NCBI GenBank assembly: GCA_023395615.1
Contig: JAEWYP010000047.1
Coordinates: 1 to 58,713, forward strand
DNA: 58,713 nt
Direction: 5' to 3'
DNA from: Bacillota bacterium
Lineage (GTDB): Bacteria; Bacillota; Clostridia; Christensenellales; Aristaeellaceae
Part shown: piece after piece, positions 1-8,332 of the stretch
Position numbering within the stretch: position 1 is the stretch's first letter
Layout: each line of letters starts with the position of its first letter
Translations under genes and position numbers: made by a program
The notes under the pieces: model-generated
The model's database searches: none
Told to the model about the DNA's origin: nothing
Seen by the model: the letters and a program-made list of their open reading frames with translations, nothing else

Positions 1-379
1 GGAACAGGTCGTCATCCACCTCATGTTTTGCGCCAAAGTCGATATAGTTACCCACGCGCGCCAACCGGATCGCGTAGGCAAGCGGGTCCGGGCTGTGCGT
101 AATCGCCTTCCGCAGAAGCGGTTCCAGCGCCAGAAGCTTTTCATTATAGATCTTCTTCAGTTCCGCAAAGTTTTTTGTTTTTCTCTGTCCAAACCGCGTC
201 GAAAAAGCGTTATCAATCAACTCACCCAGCTGCGCGGTACAAAACGTTGGATCGGCGTCGGCAAGCAGGCGCAGCAGATCGCGCAGGTACTCCGCTTTTT
301 CATCGGCGGGCACCGCTTCCGGTACCGCGGCAATGTCACGGTTTAGCAGGCAAAGCATACATTCGGCACAGGTGCGCAC
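1..379 (-). CDS. DUF89 (damage-control phosphatase / ARMT1-like) protein, 3' end outside window
   Basis: The fragment gives the N-terminal ~126 residues of a DUF89-type protein; this family includes metal-dependent phosphatases that remove damaged or excess phosphometabolites. Visible evidence is the N-terminal cysteine pattern MRTCAECMLCLLNRD, which matches the usual family opening (C-x2-C-x-x-C then a helix), followed by a helical domain ending in YIDFGAKHEVDDDLF. I chose the GTG at 379 because the GGGGGAGG on the minus strand sits 7 nt before it; the ATG at 385 is only one base from that ribosome site. The catalytic half lies beyond position 1, so activity cannot be judged. It is divergent from the dNTPase gene, with a 9-bp inverted repeat between them. 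Confidence 0.75.
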   Translation of the reverse strand, partial: MRTCAECMLCLLNRDIAAVPEAVPADEKAEYLRDLLRLLADADPTFCTAQLGELIDNAFSTRFGQRKTKNFAELKKIYNEKLLALEPLLRKAITHSPDPLAYAIRLARVGNYIDFGAKHEVDDDLF

Positions 380-434
380 GGCCATTCCTCCCCCGAAAAC
401 TTTCCGGCTCATCATACCATATACGAAGGAAAAA

Positions 435-475
435 CGCGAACCGGTAAGGAATACTTCAAAAGGAATCGGTTCGCG
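435..475. promoter_or_regulatory. 9-bp inverted repeat between divergent genes
   Basis: Perfect arms CGCGAACCG (435-443) and CGGTTCGCG (467-475) are separated by 23 nt in the ~155-bp divergent region between the DUF89 gene and the dNTPase gene. It could be an operator serving one or both genes, or an RNA hairpin in the leader of the plus gene. No clear -35/-10 pair was found beside it. Confidence 0.35.
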
Positions 476-536
476 AATGAATGCGTCCGATTTGCCCGAT
501 ATAAAGAATTCGCATACGCCGCGAGGAGGAACCCGC

Positions 537-1541
537 ATGACGATCCGAGAGCAATGGGAACAGCATGAGGAGCTGTGGCTGTCCGAACACGCCACACGCA
601 GCGCGGCGACACGAGGCCGCCAGCGGCCTGTGGTTCCCTGCGAAGTCCGCACGGGTTTTCAGCGGGACAGGGATCGGATTATTCATTGTAAAAGCTTCCG
701 GCGTTTAAAGTTTAAAACGCAGGTTTTTCTGGCCCCGAAAGGCGACCATTACCGGACGCGTCTCACCCATACACTGGAGGTTTCTCAGGTGGCGCGCACG
801 CTGGCCCGCGCACTGCGCCTGAACGAAGACCTGACCGAAGCAATCGCCCTGGGGCACGATCTGGGACATACCCCGTTCGGGCACATCGGCGAAAAGACAT
901 TGGATCGGCTGATGTCAGGCGGTTTTATGCACAACGTGCAAAGCCTGCGCGTCGTCGACGTACTGGAGAAGGATGGCGCGGGCCTGAACCTGACCTGGGA
1001 AGTTCGGGATGGAATCCGCAACCACAGCGGGGAAGACGAGCCCGCCACGCTGGAAGGCTGGTGTGTGCGCCGCGCGGACCGCATCGCCTATATCAACCAC
1101 GATATCGACGACGCGATTCGCGGCGGCATTCTTAAGCCTTTTGAGTTGCCGCAGCGTTGCCTTTCGGTGCTTGGCGATTCCCACAGCAAACGCATCAATA
1201 CCATGATCCTGGACATCGTCCATACCAGCCAGAGCCAGCCTTTTGTGCAGATGAGCCCGGACATCAGCGATGCCAGCGACGAATTACGCGCCTTCCTGTT
1301 TGAGCGGGTCTATAACGACGATTGGCGCGCGCTGGAAGAAAAACGCTGCGATTATGTGCTGACTGCGCTGTTTGAACATTTTTCGGCTAACCCCACCGAA
1401 ATGCCGGACGAATATGTGCAATTGATCTATCAGGACGGTGTGGAGCGCGCCGTGTGCGACTTCCTGGCCGGCATGACGGATCGCTTCGCCACCGACGAGT
1501 TTACCCGCCTGTACGTGCCTAAAGATTTCTCCATTGTGTAG
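537..1541 (+). CDS. dgt: dGTPase-like HD-domain deoxynucleotide triphosphohydrolase
   Basis: A 334-residue HD-superfamily protein of the dGTPase-like family, which hydrolyses dNTPs to deoxynucleoside plus triphosphate and so shapes the dNTP pool in the cytoplasm. The HD metal site is visible as HTLEVSQVARTLA followed by ALGHDLGHTPFGHIGE; a conserved FRRLKFKTQVF segment precedes it, and RNHSGE and DRIAYINHDIDD follow. The ATG at 537 is chosen because GAGGAGG lies 7 nt upstream; the frame stays open upstream but has no ribosome site. The length fits the short Firmicute form rather than the ~500-residue E. coli Dgt. It lies just upstream of dnaG, a common Clostridia arrangement that links dNTP control to replication. 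The exact substrate among dNTPs is not predictable. Confidence 0.88.
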   Translation: MTIREQWEQHEELWLSEHATRSAATRGRQRPVVPCEVRTGFQRDRDRIIHCKSFRRLKFKTQVFLAPKGDHYRTRLTHTLEVSQVARTLARALRLNEDLTEAIALGHDLGHTPFGHIGEKTLDRLMSGGFMHNVQSLRVVDVLEKDGAGLNLTWEVRDGIRNHSGEDEPATLEGWCVRRADRIAYINHDIDDAIRGGILKPFELPQRCLSVLGDSHSKRINTMILDIVHTSQSQPFVQMSPDISDASDELRAFLFERVYNDDWRALEEKRCDYVLTALFEHFSANPTEMPDEYVQLIYQDGVERAVCDFLAGMTDRFATDEFTRLYVPKDFSIV

Positions 1542-1632
1542 TTGATTCTGTTTCCTGTACTTACAGATTTTGTTCCCTCGCATTGCAGGAATGTACCCGC
1601 CTGCGACGAATGAGATAGAAGGTGAAACGCGG

Positions 1633-3369
1633 ATGGCGGCAAGATTTCCCCCGGCGTGGCTGGACGAGCTTCGCGCGCGTGCAAGCATCGTACAGGTTGT
1701 GTCGTCTTATGTTGCGCTTCGGAAGAACGGGCATAGATATGTTGGTCTGTGCCCGTTTCACAACGAAAAAACACCGTCCTTCAATGTGGATGAACAGAAG
1801 CAGGTTTATTACTGTTTCGGCTGCAAAGCGGGCGGTAGCGTAATCCAGTTCATCATGGATATTGAAAAGCTGGATTTCACGGAAGCGATCAAACATCTGG
1901 CTGATCTTTACCACATGCCCCTGCCTGAAATGCAAAACGACCCGGATTACGAGCGGAGGCGGTCACTGAAGGAACGGATCTATCTGGCTAATCAGGCAGC
2001 CGCGAAATTCTACCACCAGACGCTTTGGGAGCCGCAGGGCACAGCATTGCTGGCCTACGTGCAAAAACGCGGCGTAAGCGACGCCGTGATCCGGCGCTTC
2101 GGTATCGGCGCGGCGACAGGCGCCAGCATCCAGAAGGAGTTGGTCGCTCAGGGCTTTACGGAGGACGAACTTGTCGCCGCCGGGCTTTTATACCGGCGTG
2201 ACGGGCGAACGGGCGATATGTTCCGTAATCGCGTGATGTTTCCCATCATCGACGCATACGGAAATGTGCTGGGTTTCGGCGGCCGTGCCATGGGCGACGC
2301 ACAACCCAAATACCTCAACACCGCCGACACCCCTGCCTTTAACAAGCGGTTTAACGTGTTTGCAGCCAACCTGCTGCGCAAGGCGCGCGGCCTGACACGC
2401 GTGATTCTGGTGGAAGGTTACATGGACGTGGTGGCCCTTTCGCAGTTCGGCGTGGAAGGCGTCGCCGCAACGCTGGGCACGGCGTTAACGCCGGAACAGG
2501 CGCGGTTGCTGGGGCGTTACGCCCCGGAAATCTGGCTGGCTTACGACGGCGACAGCGCCGGGCAGCATGCGATTCTACGCGGGCTTACGGTGCTGGAAAG
2601 CGAACGTATCCCGGCGCGCGTGCTGGATTTTCCGGGCGGGCTGGACCCGGACGAGTTTATCCGCCAGAAGGGAGCGGAAGCGTTCGAAGCCCTCAAGCCC
2701 ATTTCCGGCGTAACCTACCGCCTGCGACGGGAAAAGGAAAATTACGACCTTTCCACCGAAGAAGGCCGTACCGGTTACGCAAAGGCCGGTGCGGAAATCC
2801 TGCGCACGGTGCGCGAGCCGGTCGAACTGGAAGGGTACTTAAAACAGCTTGCTTTTGAAAGCGGCTTTACCCGGGAAGTGCTGCTGGAGCAGGTTGGCGT
2901 ATCTCCCCAGCGGCAGAAGGCGTTCGTCCCCCACCGGGACAGTTTCCGTCAGAAGGCGAAGGAAGCCGACCAGGTGGATATGACCGCATACACGTTGCTT
3001 GCGGTGCTGGCGACAGGACGATTGCCCAAAGGCGCGGTATCCGCAGAAGAGTTTTCCGATCCACGGCTGCGTGCCCTGTGCGAAGCGCTGCTGGCCGGAG
3101 AAAGCGCCGCCGCGCTGATGGAGAGCCAACCGGACGATCAGGGTCGTGCCGCGGTGGGCGCAATCCTGAACGTGCAGACCGACGCGGACGACGCAGGCCT
3201 GATGCGAATGGCACAGGATTGCATCCAGCGAATGCGACGAATCCGTCTTGAAAAGGAATTAGAGGAAATTCAACGCAGCTTGCCGAATCTACCAGAAGGT
3301 GAACGCGCCGCACAGACGGAGCGCGCCATGCGGCTGATGCAACAGCTGCGACAAACGGAGCTTCCCTGA
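1633..3369 (+). CDS. dnaG: DNA primase
   Basis: DnaG (578 aa) synthesises RNA primers at the replication fork together with the DnaB helicase. In order: the N-terminal zinc-binding CHC2 domain (CPFHNEKTPSF and YYCFGCKAGG, ~residues 40-65), the RNA-polymerase core, the TOPRIM domain with VEGYMDV and YDGDSAG acidic motifs (~260-310), and a helical C-terminal region expected to bind DnaB. The ATG at 1633 is preferred because GAAGGTG lies 8 nt before it and the product then begins directly with the conserved RFPPAWLDELR segment; an in-frame extension to 1570 has no homology-like content. It precedes rpoD as in the classical macromolecular-synthesis operon of Firmicutes. Confidence 0.96.
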   Translation: MAARFPPAWLDELRARASIVQVVSSYVALRKNGHRYVGLCPFHNEKTPSFNVDEQKQVYYCFGCKAGGSVIQFIMDIEKLDFTEAIKHLADLYHMPLPEMQNDPDYERRRSLKERIYLANQAAAKFYHQTLWEPQGTALLAYVQKRGVSDAVIRRFGIGAATGASIQKELVAQGFTEDELVAAGLLYRRDGRTGDMFRNRVMFPIIDAYGNVLGFGGRAMGDAQPKYLNTADTPAFNKRFNVFAANLLRKARGLTRVILVEGYMDVVALSQFGVEGVAATLGTALTPEQARLLGRYAPEIWLAYDGDSAGQHAILRGLTVLESERIPARVLDFPGGLDPDEFIRQKGAEAFEALKPISGVTYRLRREKENYDLSTEEGRTGYAKAGAEILRTVREPVELEGYLKQLAFESGFTREVLLEQVGVSPQRQKAFVPHRDSFRQKAKEADQVDMTAYTLLAVLATGRLPKGAVSAEEFSDPRLRALCEALLAGESAAALMESQPDDQGRAAVGAILNVQTDADDAGLMRMAQDCIQRMRRIRLEKELEEIQRSLPNLPEGERAAQTERAMRLMQQLRQTELP

Positions 3370-3504
3370 CCTCCCCTGTGAAGCGGTTTCGCCTGCCCCC
3401 TTTTCAGGACAAACCCCATTTGCAGGAACTGGTATTTTGAAACGGCGGTATTTTCCCGCCCAATCCCCTATTTTTTTGCTTTCCCATATGAAGGAGTGAT
3501 GAAG

Positions 3505-4587
3505 TTGAGCAACCATTCGCCAGAGGCGATCAAGTTGAAACTCAACGAGTTATACGAGGATGCCAAGACCAAGGGCACGATTACCAGGGACGAAGTAGCC
3601 AACCAGGCAATGGACCTGGAAATCGACGCCGACCAGATGAACAAGATCTATGAGACGCTTGAGAACATGGGGGTTGACGTGGTTAATGAATTTGACCCGG
3701 TCCCTGCGGACGAGCTGATTGAGCCGGAAAAGATCGACCTGAGCGTTCCGGACGGCGTAAGCATCGATGATCCGGTTCGCATGTACCTCAAGGAGATTGG
3801 CAAAGTCCCCCTCTTAACCGCGGACGAGGAGATCGAGATCGCCAAGCGAATGGAAGAGGGCGACGAGGACGCCAAGAAAAAGCTGACCGAAGCTAACCTG
3901 CGCCTGGTGGTTTCCATCGCCAAGCGCTACGTGGGCCGCGGCATGCTCTTTCTGGACCTGATCCAGGAGGGGAACCTGGGCCTGATCAAAGCGGTGGATA
4001 AGTTCGACTACCGCAAAGGCTACAAGTTTTCCACCTATGCCACCTGGTGGATTCGGCAGGCCATTACCCGCGCCATCGCCGATCAGGCCCGCACCATCCG
4101 TATCCCCGTCCATATGGTGGAAACCATTAACAAGCTGATTCGCGTATCCCGCCAGCTGTTGCAGGAGTATGGCCGCGAACCTACGCCCGATGAAATCGCC
4201 AAAGTGATGAATATCAGCGAAAGCAAGGTTCGCGAGATTATCAAGATCGCGCAGGAGCCGGTTTCGCTGGAAACCCCGATCGGCGAGGAAGAGGACAGTC
4301 ACCTTGGCGACTTCATCCCCGATGAAGACGCGCCCGCCCCCGCCGAAGCCGCCAGCTTCACCCTGATGAAGGAACAGCTTCTGGATGTACTGGACACCCT
4401 GACCCCGCGCGAAGAAAAGGTTCTGCGCCTCCGCTTCGGGCTGGACGACGGACACCAGCGCACATTGGAGGAAGTAGGTCGCGTGTTCAAGGTAACGCGC
4501 GAGCGCATCCGCCAGATCGAGGCGAAAGCCCTGCGCAAACTTCGCCATCCCAGCCGTAGCAAGAAGCTGAAGGATTATCTGGATTGA
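3505..4587 (+). CDS. rpoD: RNA polymerase primary sigma factor (sigma-70/SigA)
   Basis: The housekeeping sigma factor (360 aa) directs RNA polymerase to -35/-10 promoters. Region 1.1 is the first ~75 residues; region 1.2 starts at DDPVRMYLKEIG; region 2 carries NLRLVVSIAKRY, LIQEGNLGLIKAVDKF and the -10-melting YKFSTYATWWIRQAI; region 4.2 ends with the helix-turn-helix VTRERIRQIEAKALRKLR. The start is decided by the ribosome site: AAGGAG at 3491-3496 is 8 nt from the TTG at 3505 but only 2 nt from the ATG at 3499, so I place the start at TTG. The stop overlaps the trmK start (TTGA), indicating translational coupling. Good TTGACA/TATAAT sites elsewhere in the window fit a conventional SigA. 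Confidence 0.97.
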   Translation: MSNHSPEAIKLKLNELYEDAKTKGTITRDEVANQAMDLEIDADQMNKIYETLENMGVDVVNEFDPVPADELIEPEKIDLSVPDGVSIDDPVRMYLKEIGKVPLLTADEEIEIAKRMEEGDEDAKKKLTEANLRLVVSIAKRYVGRGMLFLDLIQEGNLGLIKAVDKFDYRKGYKFSTYATWWIRQAITRAIADQARTIRIPVHMVETINKLIRVSRQLLQEYGREPTPDEIAKVMNISESKVREIIKIAQEPVSLETPIGEEEDSHLGDFIPDEDAPAPAEAASFTLMKEQLLDVLDTLTPREEKVLRLRFGLDDGHQRTLEEVGRVFKVTRERIRQIEAKALRKLRHPSRSKKLKDYLD

Positions 4588-5363
4588 ACGCGGTTCGTCG
4601 GGATGCTCCGGCACAGGTTCTGCCACATCGAACGCCCCGCCCCCCGAAACCGGATGCGCGTCTCCGGGCAGCGGCAGACTGGGTCGTTCCCTGTGACATC
4701 TGCGCCGATATCGGTTGCGACCACGGGCGATTCGGAGCAACCTTGCTTCTGGAGAAGCGCTGCCACCGTTTACTGGCCGCAGACATCAGCAAAAAGGCGC
4801 TAGCCAAGGCAAAATCGCGCCTGACGGCGCTCGGGCTGGCGGAGCAAACCGTATTTACCGTCGCCGACGGACTGGACGCGCTTGCCGCGCTGCCCGGCGG
4901 AAAGGCCGATACAGTATGCATCCTCGGCATGGGCGGCGATACCATCGCCGGAATCCTTACCCGCGGCGTGAGCCGCCTCCAGGGCGCAACGCTGGTGCTG
5001 GGCGCGCAAACGGATCTTTCTCTGGCCCGACAGGCCATTCAAGCCATCGGATATCAACTTATCGGCGAACGGATTACGGACGCAGGGGGCAGGCTGTACC
5101 TGTTGATGCTCGCCGTACCCGAGCCGGTTGACGCTCCCCGTTATACGGAACGGGAATTGTTGCTTGGCCCCTGCCTGCTGCATACTCTGCCCGCGGAATG
5201 GATGCCATGGTTGCTCCGAAAGCAGCGTCTGCTGACCGGTGCGGTTCAGGCCATGCGTTCCGCAGGGCGCGAACAGGATGCAAGCCGGTTGGCGGATGCA
5301 GAACGGGAGCTGGCCTGTACCGAGGAAGCGCTCACGGCGCTTCGGGAACGCTGGGAGGGCTGA
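4584..5363 (+). CDS. trmK: tRNA (adenine(22)-N1)-methyltransferase
   Basis: A class I SAM-dependent methyltransferase of the TrmK family, which makes m1A22 in the D-loop of certain tRNAs. The SAM-binding motif I is visible as CADIGCDHGRFG (~residues 39-50), followed by ADISKKALAKAK, and the family motif ILGMGGDTIAGIL in the catalytic region. C-terminal residues form the coiled-coil region typical of this family. The first codon TTG overlaps the rpoD stop; no better-placed start exists before motif I, although the first ~25 residues are unlike the family and a shorter start cannot be excluded. It is adjacent to a Nif3-like gene, as in B. subtilis (yqfN-yqfO), which supports the call. Confidence 0.9.
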   Translation: MNAVRRDAPAQVLPHRTPRPPKPDARLRAAADWVVPCDICADIGCDHGRFGATLLLEKRCHRLLAADISKKALAKAKSRLTALGLAEQTVFTVADGLDALAALPGGKADTVCILGMGGDTIAGILTRGVSRLQGATLVLGAQTDLSLARQAIQAIGYQLIGERITDAGGRLYLLMLAVPEPVDAPRYTERELLLGPCLLHTLPAEWMPWLLRKQRLLTGAVQAMRSAGREQDASRLADAERELACTEEALTALRERWEG

Positions 5364-5366
5364 ACG

Positions 5367-6155
5367 ATGACTGTTCGCGACGTGTTGGACTGGCTGGACC
5401 GGTTCGCTCCCTTTGAATCGCAGGAGGACTATGATAATGTCGGCCTGTTGATGGGCGATCCATCCACCGAAGTAACTCGCATTCTGTTCGCGCTGGACGC
5501 GACGCTTGCCGTTGTACAGGAAGCGCAGGCACAGGGCGCGCAGCTGATTGTAACCCATCATCCGCTGATGTTTGGCGGTATCACCCGCATCCGTTATGAT
5601 GAACCGGAAGGCGCCGTGCTGGCCGCGATCGCAGGGGCCCATATCAGCCTGGTCACGGCGCATACCAATCTGGACCGGGCGCCCGGCGGCACAGGCGACA
5701 GTCTGGCGGCTCTGCTGTCGCTTACCGGTGTTGGGCTGGCCGGAAAAAGCCTCTACGCCCGAATGGGCATACTCCCCATTCCCTGCGCGGCGGGCGATTT
5801 GCTCGCTCGCGTGGATCATCAGCTGAGTTCGCACGCCCGCCTGTATGGTAATCCCACACGGTCCGTTACTCGCGTTGCCGTCGCCCCCGGCGCGGCAGGC
5901 GAGGAATACGCCGCCGCTTCTCAGGCAGGCGCGCAGGTTTTCGTAGTGGGTGAAATTAAGCATCACCAGTTGCTGGCTGCCCAGGCGCTGGGCCTGACCG
6001 TGATCGAAGCGGGTCATTATTACACGGAACTGCCCGGCCTGACCGCCCTTTATCATCGCTTTACGGAGGATGCGCTTTCGGCTTCCTGGCCAGTGGAGGC
6101 GCGCCTTTCCGATATACGCCCCTTCGACTGCGCCGTTGCGCCGTCGGGAGGCTAA
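5367..6155 (+). CDS. Nif3-like dinuclear metal center protein (YqfO/DUF34 family)
   Basis: A 262-residue Nif3/DUF34-family protein. The family folds into a toroidal hexamer with a dinuclear metal site; members are often labelled GTP cyclohydrolase I type 2, but the physiological role is unsettled. Metal-site segments are visible: VTHHPLMFGG, SLVTAHTNLDRAPGG and, near the C-terminus, GEIKHHQLLAAQ with EAGHYYTE. It is the short version and lacks the central CutA1-like insertion present in the ~370-residue YqfO of Bacillus. It starts 3 nt after the trmK stop and is certainly co-transcribed with it. Confidence 0.9.
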   Translation: MTVRDVLDWLDRFAPFESQEDYDNVGLLMGDPSTEVTRILFALDATLAVVQEAQAQGAQLIVTHHPLMFGGITRIRYDEPEGAVLAAIAGAHISLVTAHTNLDRAPGGTGDSLAALLSLTGVGLAGKSLYARMGILPIPCAAGDLLARVDHQLSSHARLYGNPTRSVTRVAVAPGAAGEEYAAASQAGAQVFVVGEIKHHQLLAAQALGLTVIEAGHYYTELPGLTALYHRFTEDALSASWPVEARLSDIRPFDCAVAPSGG

Positions 6156-6205
6156 CTCCCCCAAGCTCCACCGGGAGCAATCGCACACCGCTTAAGGAGG
6201 ACACC

Positions 6206-6913
6206 ATGGAACAAATCGAAATGCTGTGGGATTTCCAACAGGCCGACATGGATGCTGACGCACTGGAAAACGACATCAAGCGTTCGCCCAACCGTCTGGC
6301 GTTAAAAAAGAACCGGGATTTTCTTCTGGAACAACAGAATGCCGTAAAGCAGATGGAAGAAGAAGTCGCCCAGATGCTGGATCGCGTGGACATCATCAAA
6401 GACGCGATCACCCTGCAGGAAGAACAGCTGAAAGCGTTACAGGCCCGGCTGGGCGAAACCCCGCCGGAAACGCTGGAGGAAGCGCGTACCTTTACGCAGG
6501 AAGCTCAGCGTCTGGTAGGCGATATTTCCAGTTACGAGCAGGAAATGAAGCGGATTCAGCAGGACGCCGCTGATCACGAGCGCGCGCAGAAGGAGATTAC
6601 CGTTAAATACGCCAAGGTAAAGGCCGAGTACGAGACCCAGAAAGTCGCCTACGAAGACGAATACCGCGAGCAGATGAAGTTGCTGGAAGAAAAGCGACGG
6701 ATTGCGCAGGAAAAGGGAAAAGACATTGACCCCAAGCTGATGGAACGGTATGAGACCATCAAAAAGCATTGTATCCCTCCGGTCGCCAAACTGGTGAACG
6801 GGCAATGCGGCGGATGTTTCATGGGTCTGCCATCCGCAGCGCTACGAACTTTAAAGGCAGGCGCAACGCTGATCGAGTGCGAATCCTGCGGGCGCATGAT
6901 TATCCAACTGTAA
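6206..6913 (+). CDS. coiled-coil protein with C-terminal C4 zinc ribbon
   Basis: A 235-residue cytoplasmic protein: residues ~5-185 are almost entirely charged heptad-like helix (long coiled coil), followed by a C4 zinc ribbon in which CGGCFMGLP and CESCGRMI supply the four cysteines. This is the architecture of the zf-RING_7/CT398-like family, widespread and usually found beside Nif3-like genes; its function is poorly defined, with proposed roles in RNA or nucleic-acid binding. AAGGAGG ends 6 nt before the ATG. It is 50 nt downstream of the Nif3-like gene and probably closes that transcription unit, as a hairpin follows. Confidence 0.85.
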   Translation: MEQIEMLWDFQQADMDADALENDIKRSPNRLALKKNRDFLLEQQNAVKQMEEEVAQMLDRVDIIKDAITLQEEQLKALQARLGETPPETLEEARTFTQEAQRLVGDISSYEQEMKRIQQDAADHERAQKEITVKYAKVKAEYETQKVAYEDEYREQMKLLEEKRRIAQEKGKDIDPKLMERYETIKKHCIPPVAKLVNGQCGGCFMGLPSAALRTLKAGATLIECESCGRMIIQL

Positions 6914-6929
6914 TCCCCACTTCGCACCG

Positions 6930-6968
6930 GCGCGGGCGTTTTTCAACGTCCGCGCGCGTGCTTTTCAG
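6930..6968 (+). terminator. possible weak terminator / intercistronic hairpin
   Basis: Arms GCGCGGGCG (6930-6938) and CGTCCGCGC (6947-6955) form a 9-bp stem with one G-U pair, followed after seven bases by a short TTTT. It separates the zinc-ribbon gene from the phosphorylase gene and may reduce read-through rather than fully terminate. Confidence 0.45.
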
Positions 6969-6983
6969 GAAGGAAAACGTCTG

Positions 6984-8309
6984 ATGGACATCCTATCCAT
7001 TATTGAGAAGAAAAAGTTCGCGCAATCGCTCACTCGTGAGGAAATTGAATTTTTCGCCGACGGCGCGGGACGACACACCATCCCGGAGTATCAGCTGGCC
7101 GCGTTGCTGATGGCTATTCGCCTCAATGGCATGACCCGCGAGGAAACCGTACGGCTTACCCTCGCTATGGCCGAATCCGGCGACATGGCGGATCTTTCCG
7201 CCATCCATGGCATCCCTGTGGATAAGCATTCCACCGGCGGCGTTGGCGACACCACCACCCTTGTGCTCGCCCCGTTGGTTGCGGCCTGCGGTGTACCGGT
7301 CGCCAAAATGAGCGGGCGCGGGCTGGGGCATACTGGCGGTACGCTGGATAAACTGGAAAGTATCGCCGGTTTCCGCGTGGAATTATCCATGCAGGAGTTT
7401 ATCGCGCAGGTACAACGCATCGGTCTGGCGGTGATTGGGCAAACCGAAAACCTGGCTCCCGCAGATAAGGAGCTGTACTCGCTTCGCGACACCACCTCAA
7501 CCGTGGACAGCCTGCCGCTGATCGCTTCCAGTATCATGAGTAAAAAGTTGGCCAGCGGCGCGCAGGCGATCGTGCTGGATGTAAAAACCGGGTCCGGCGC
7601 GATTATGCATACGCTGGAAGAAAGCATCGCACTGGCGCAGACCATGGTACGCATCGGTACCGACGCGGGCCGCCGGATGGTCGCGCTGGTGACCGATATG
7701 GGCGAACCTCTTGGCAGCCACGTCGGCAACGCTCTGGAAGTGAAGGAAGCCATTGACGTGCTGGCCGGACGCGTATCCGGCCCGCTGATGACCGTATCCC
7801 TCGCGCTGGGCGCACAAATGCTGCTTCGGGCCGACGCCGCCAAGACGGTAGAGGAAGCGGAGGCGAAGCTTCAGGATGCCCTGCATTCCGGCCGAGGGCT
7901 GGAAAAGCTGAGGCAGATGATCAACGCGCAGCATGGCGACCCGCGCGTGTGCGACGACGTTACCCTGCTGCCGCAGGCCCCAATAATAGCGGATGTGCCC
8001 GCGACGACAACCGGTGTTCTGCAATGTATGGACACCACCGCTTTGGGCGAAGTCGCCCAACACATGGGCGCGGGACGCCTGCAAAAAACAGATCGCATCG
8101 ATCCCGCCGTTGGCTTCATCCTCCGCCACCGTATCGGCGACCGCGTAGAAAAAGGCGAACCGATCGCAACCGTATACGCCCGCACCCGTGAAAGCGCCGT
8201 GCTTGCCGCGGAGGGCATCCGGCAGGCTATCACGCTCGGCAACGAGCCTACCCCACCGCTCAAGCTCATCCATGCCGTAGTCGAAGAGGAGAAAATCACC
8301 CGTATCTGA
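6984..8309 (+). CDS. pdp: pyrimidine-nucleoside phosphorylase
   Basis: Reversibly cleaves uridine, thymidine and deoxyuridine with phosphate to base plus (deoxy)ribose 1-phosphate (pyrimidine salvage). The family signature is visible as SGRGLGHTGGTLDKLE (~residues 112-127), preceded by DKHSTGGVGD, which binds phosphate, and followed by the SLPLIASSIMSKKLASG substrate segment. Length 441 aa equals the usual size, with the C-terminal hammerhead domain (VGFILRHRIGDRVEKGEPIATVYA) present. Substrate breadth (Pdp versus thymidine-specific DeoA) cannot be fixed from sequence; the Firmicute context favours Pdp. AGGAAGGA lies upstream of the ATG. Confidence 0.93.
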   Translation: MDILSIIEKKKFAQSLTREEIEFFADGAGRHTIPEYQLAALLMAIRLNGMTREETVRLTLAMAESGDMADLSAIHGIPVDKHSTGGVGDTTTLVLAPLVAACGVPVAKMSGRGLGHTGGTLDKLESIAGFRVELSMQEFIAQVQRIGLAVIGQTENLAPADKELYSLRDTTSTVDSLPLIASSIMSKKLASGAQAIVLDVKTGSGAIMHTLEESIALAQTMVRIGTDAGRRMVALVTDMGEPLGSHVGNALEVKEAIDVLAGRVSGPLMTVSLALGAQMLLRADAAKTVEEAEAKLQDALHSGRGLEKLRQMINAQHGDPRVCDDVTLLPQAPIIADVPATTTGVLQCMDTTALGEVAQHMGAGRLQKTDRIDPAVGFILRHRIGDRVEKGEPIATVYARTRESAVLAAEGIRQAITLGNEPTPPLKLIHAVVEEEKITRI

Positions 8310-8332
8310 CCCCTACTCTGATAAGGAGCCTG

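Noticed and set aside
3814..4740. Long open frame on the minus strand opposite rpoD
   Set aside because: It is a shadow of the GC-rich sigma factor gene, with no ribosome site or recognisable domain. Similar long antisense frames opposite pdp, the ATPase, tyrS, serC and others were rejected for the same reason.
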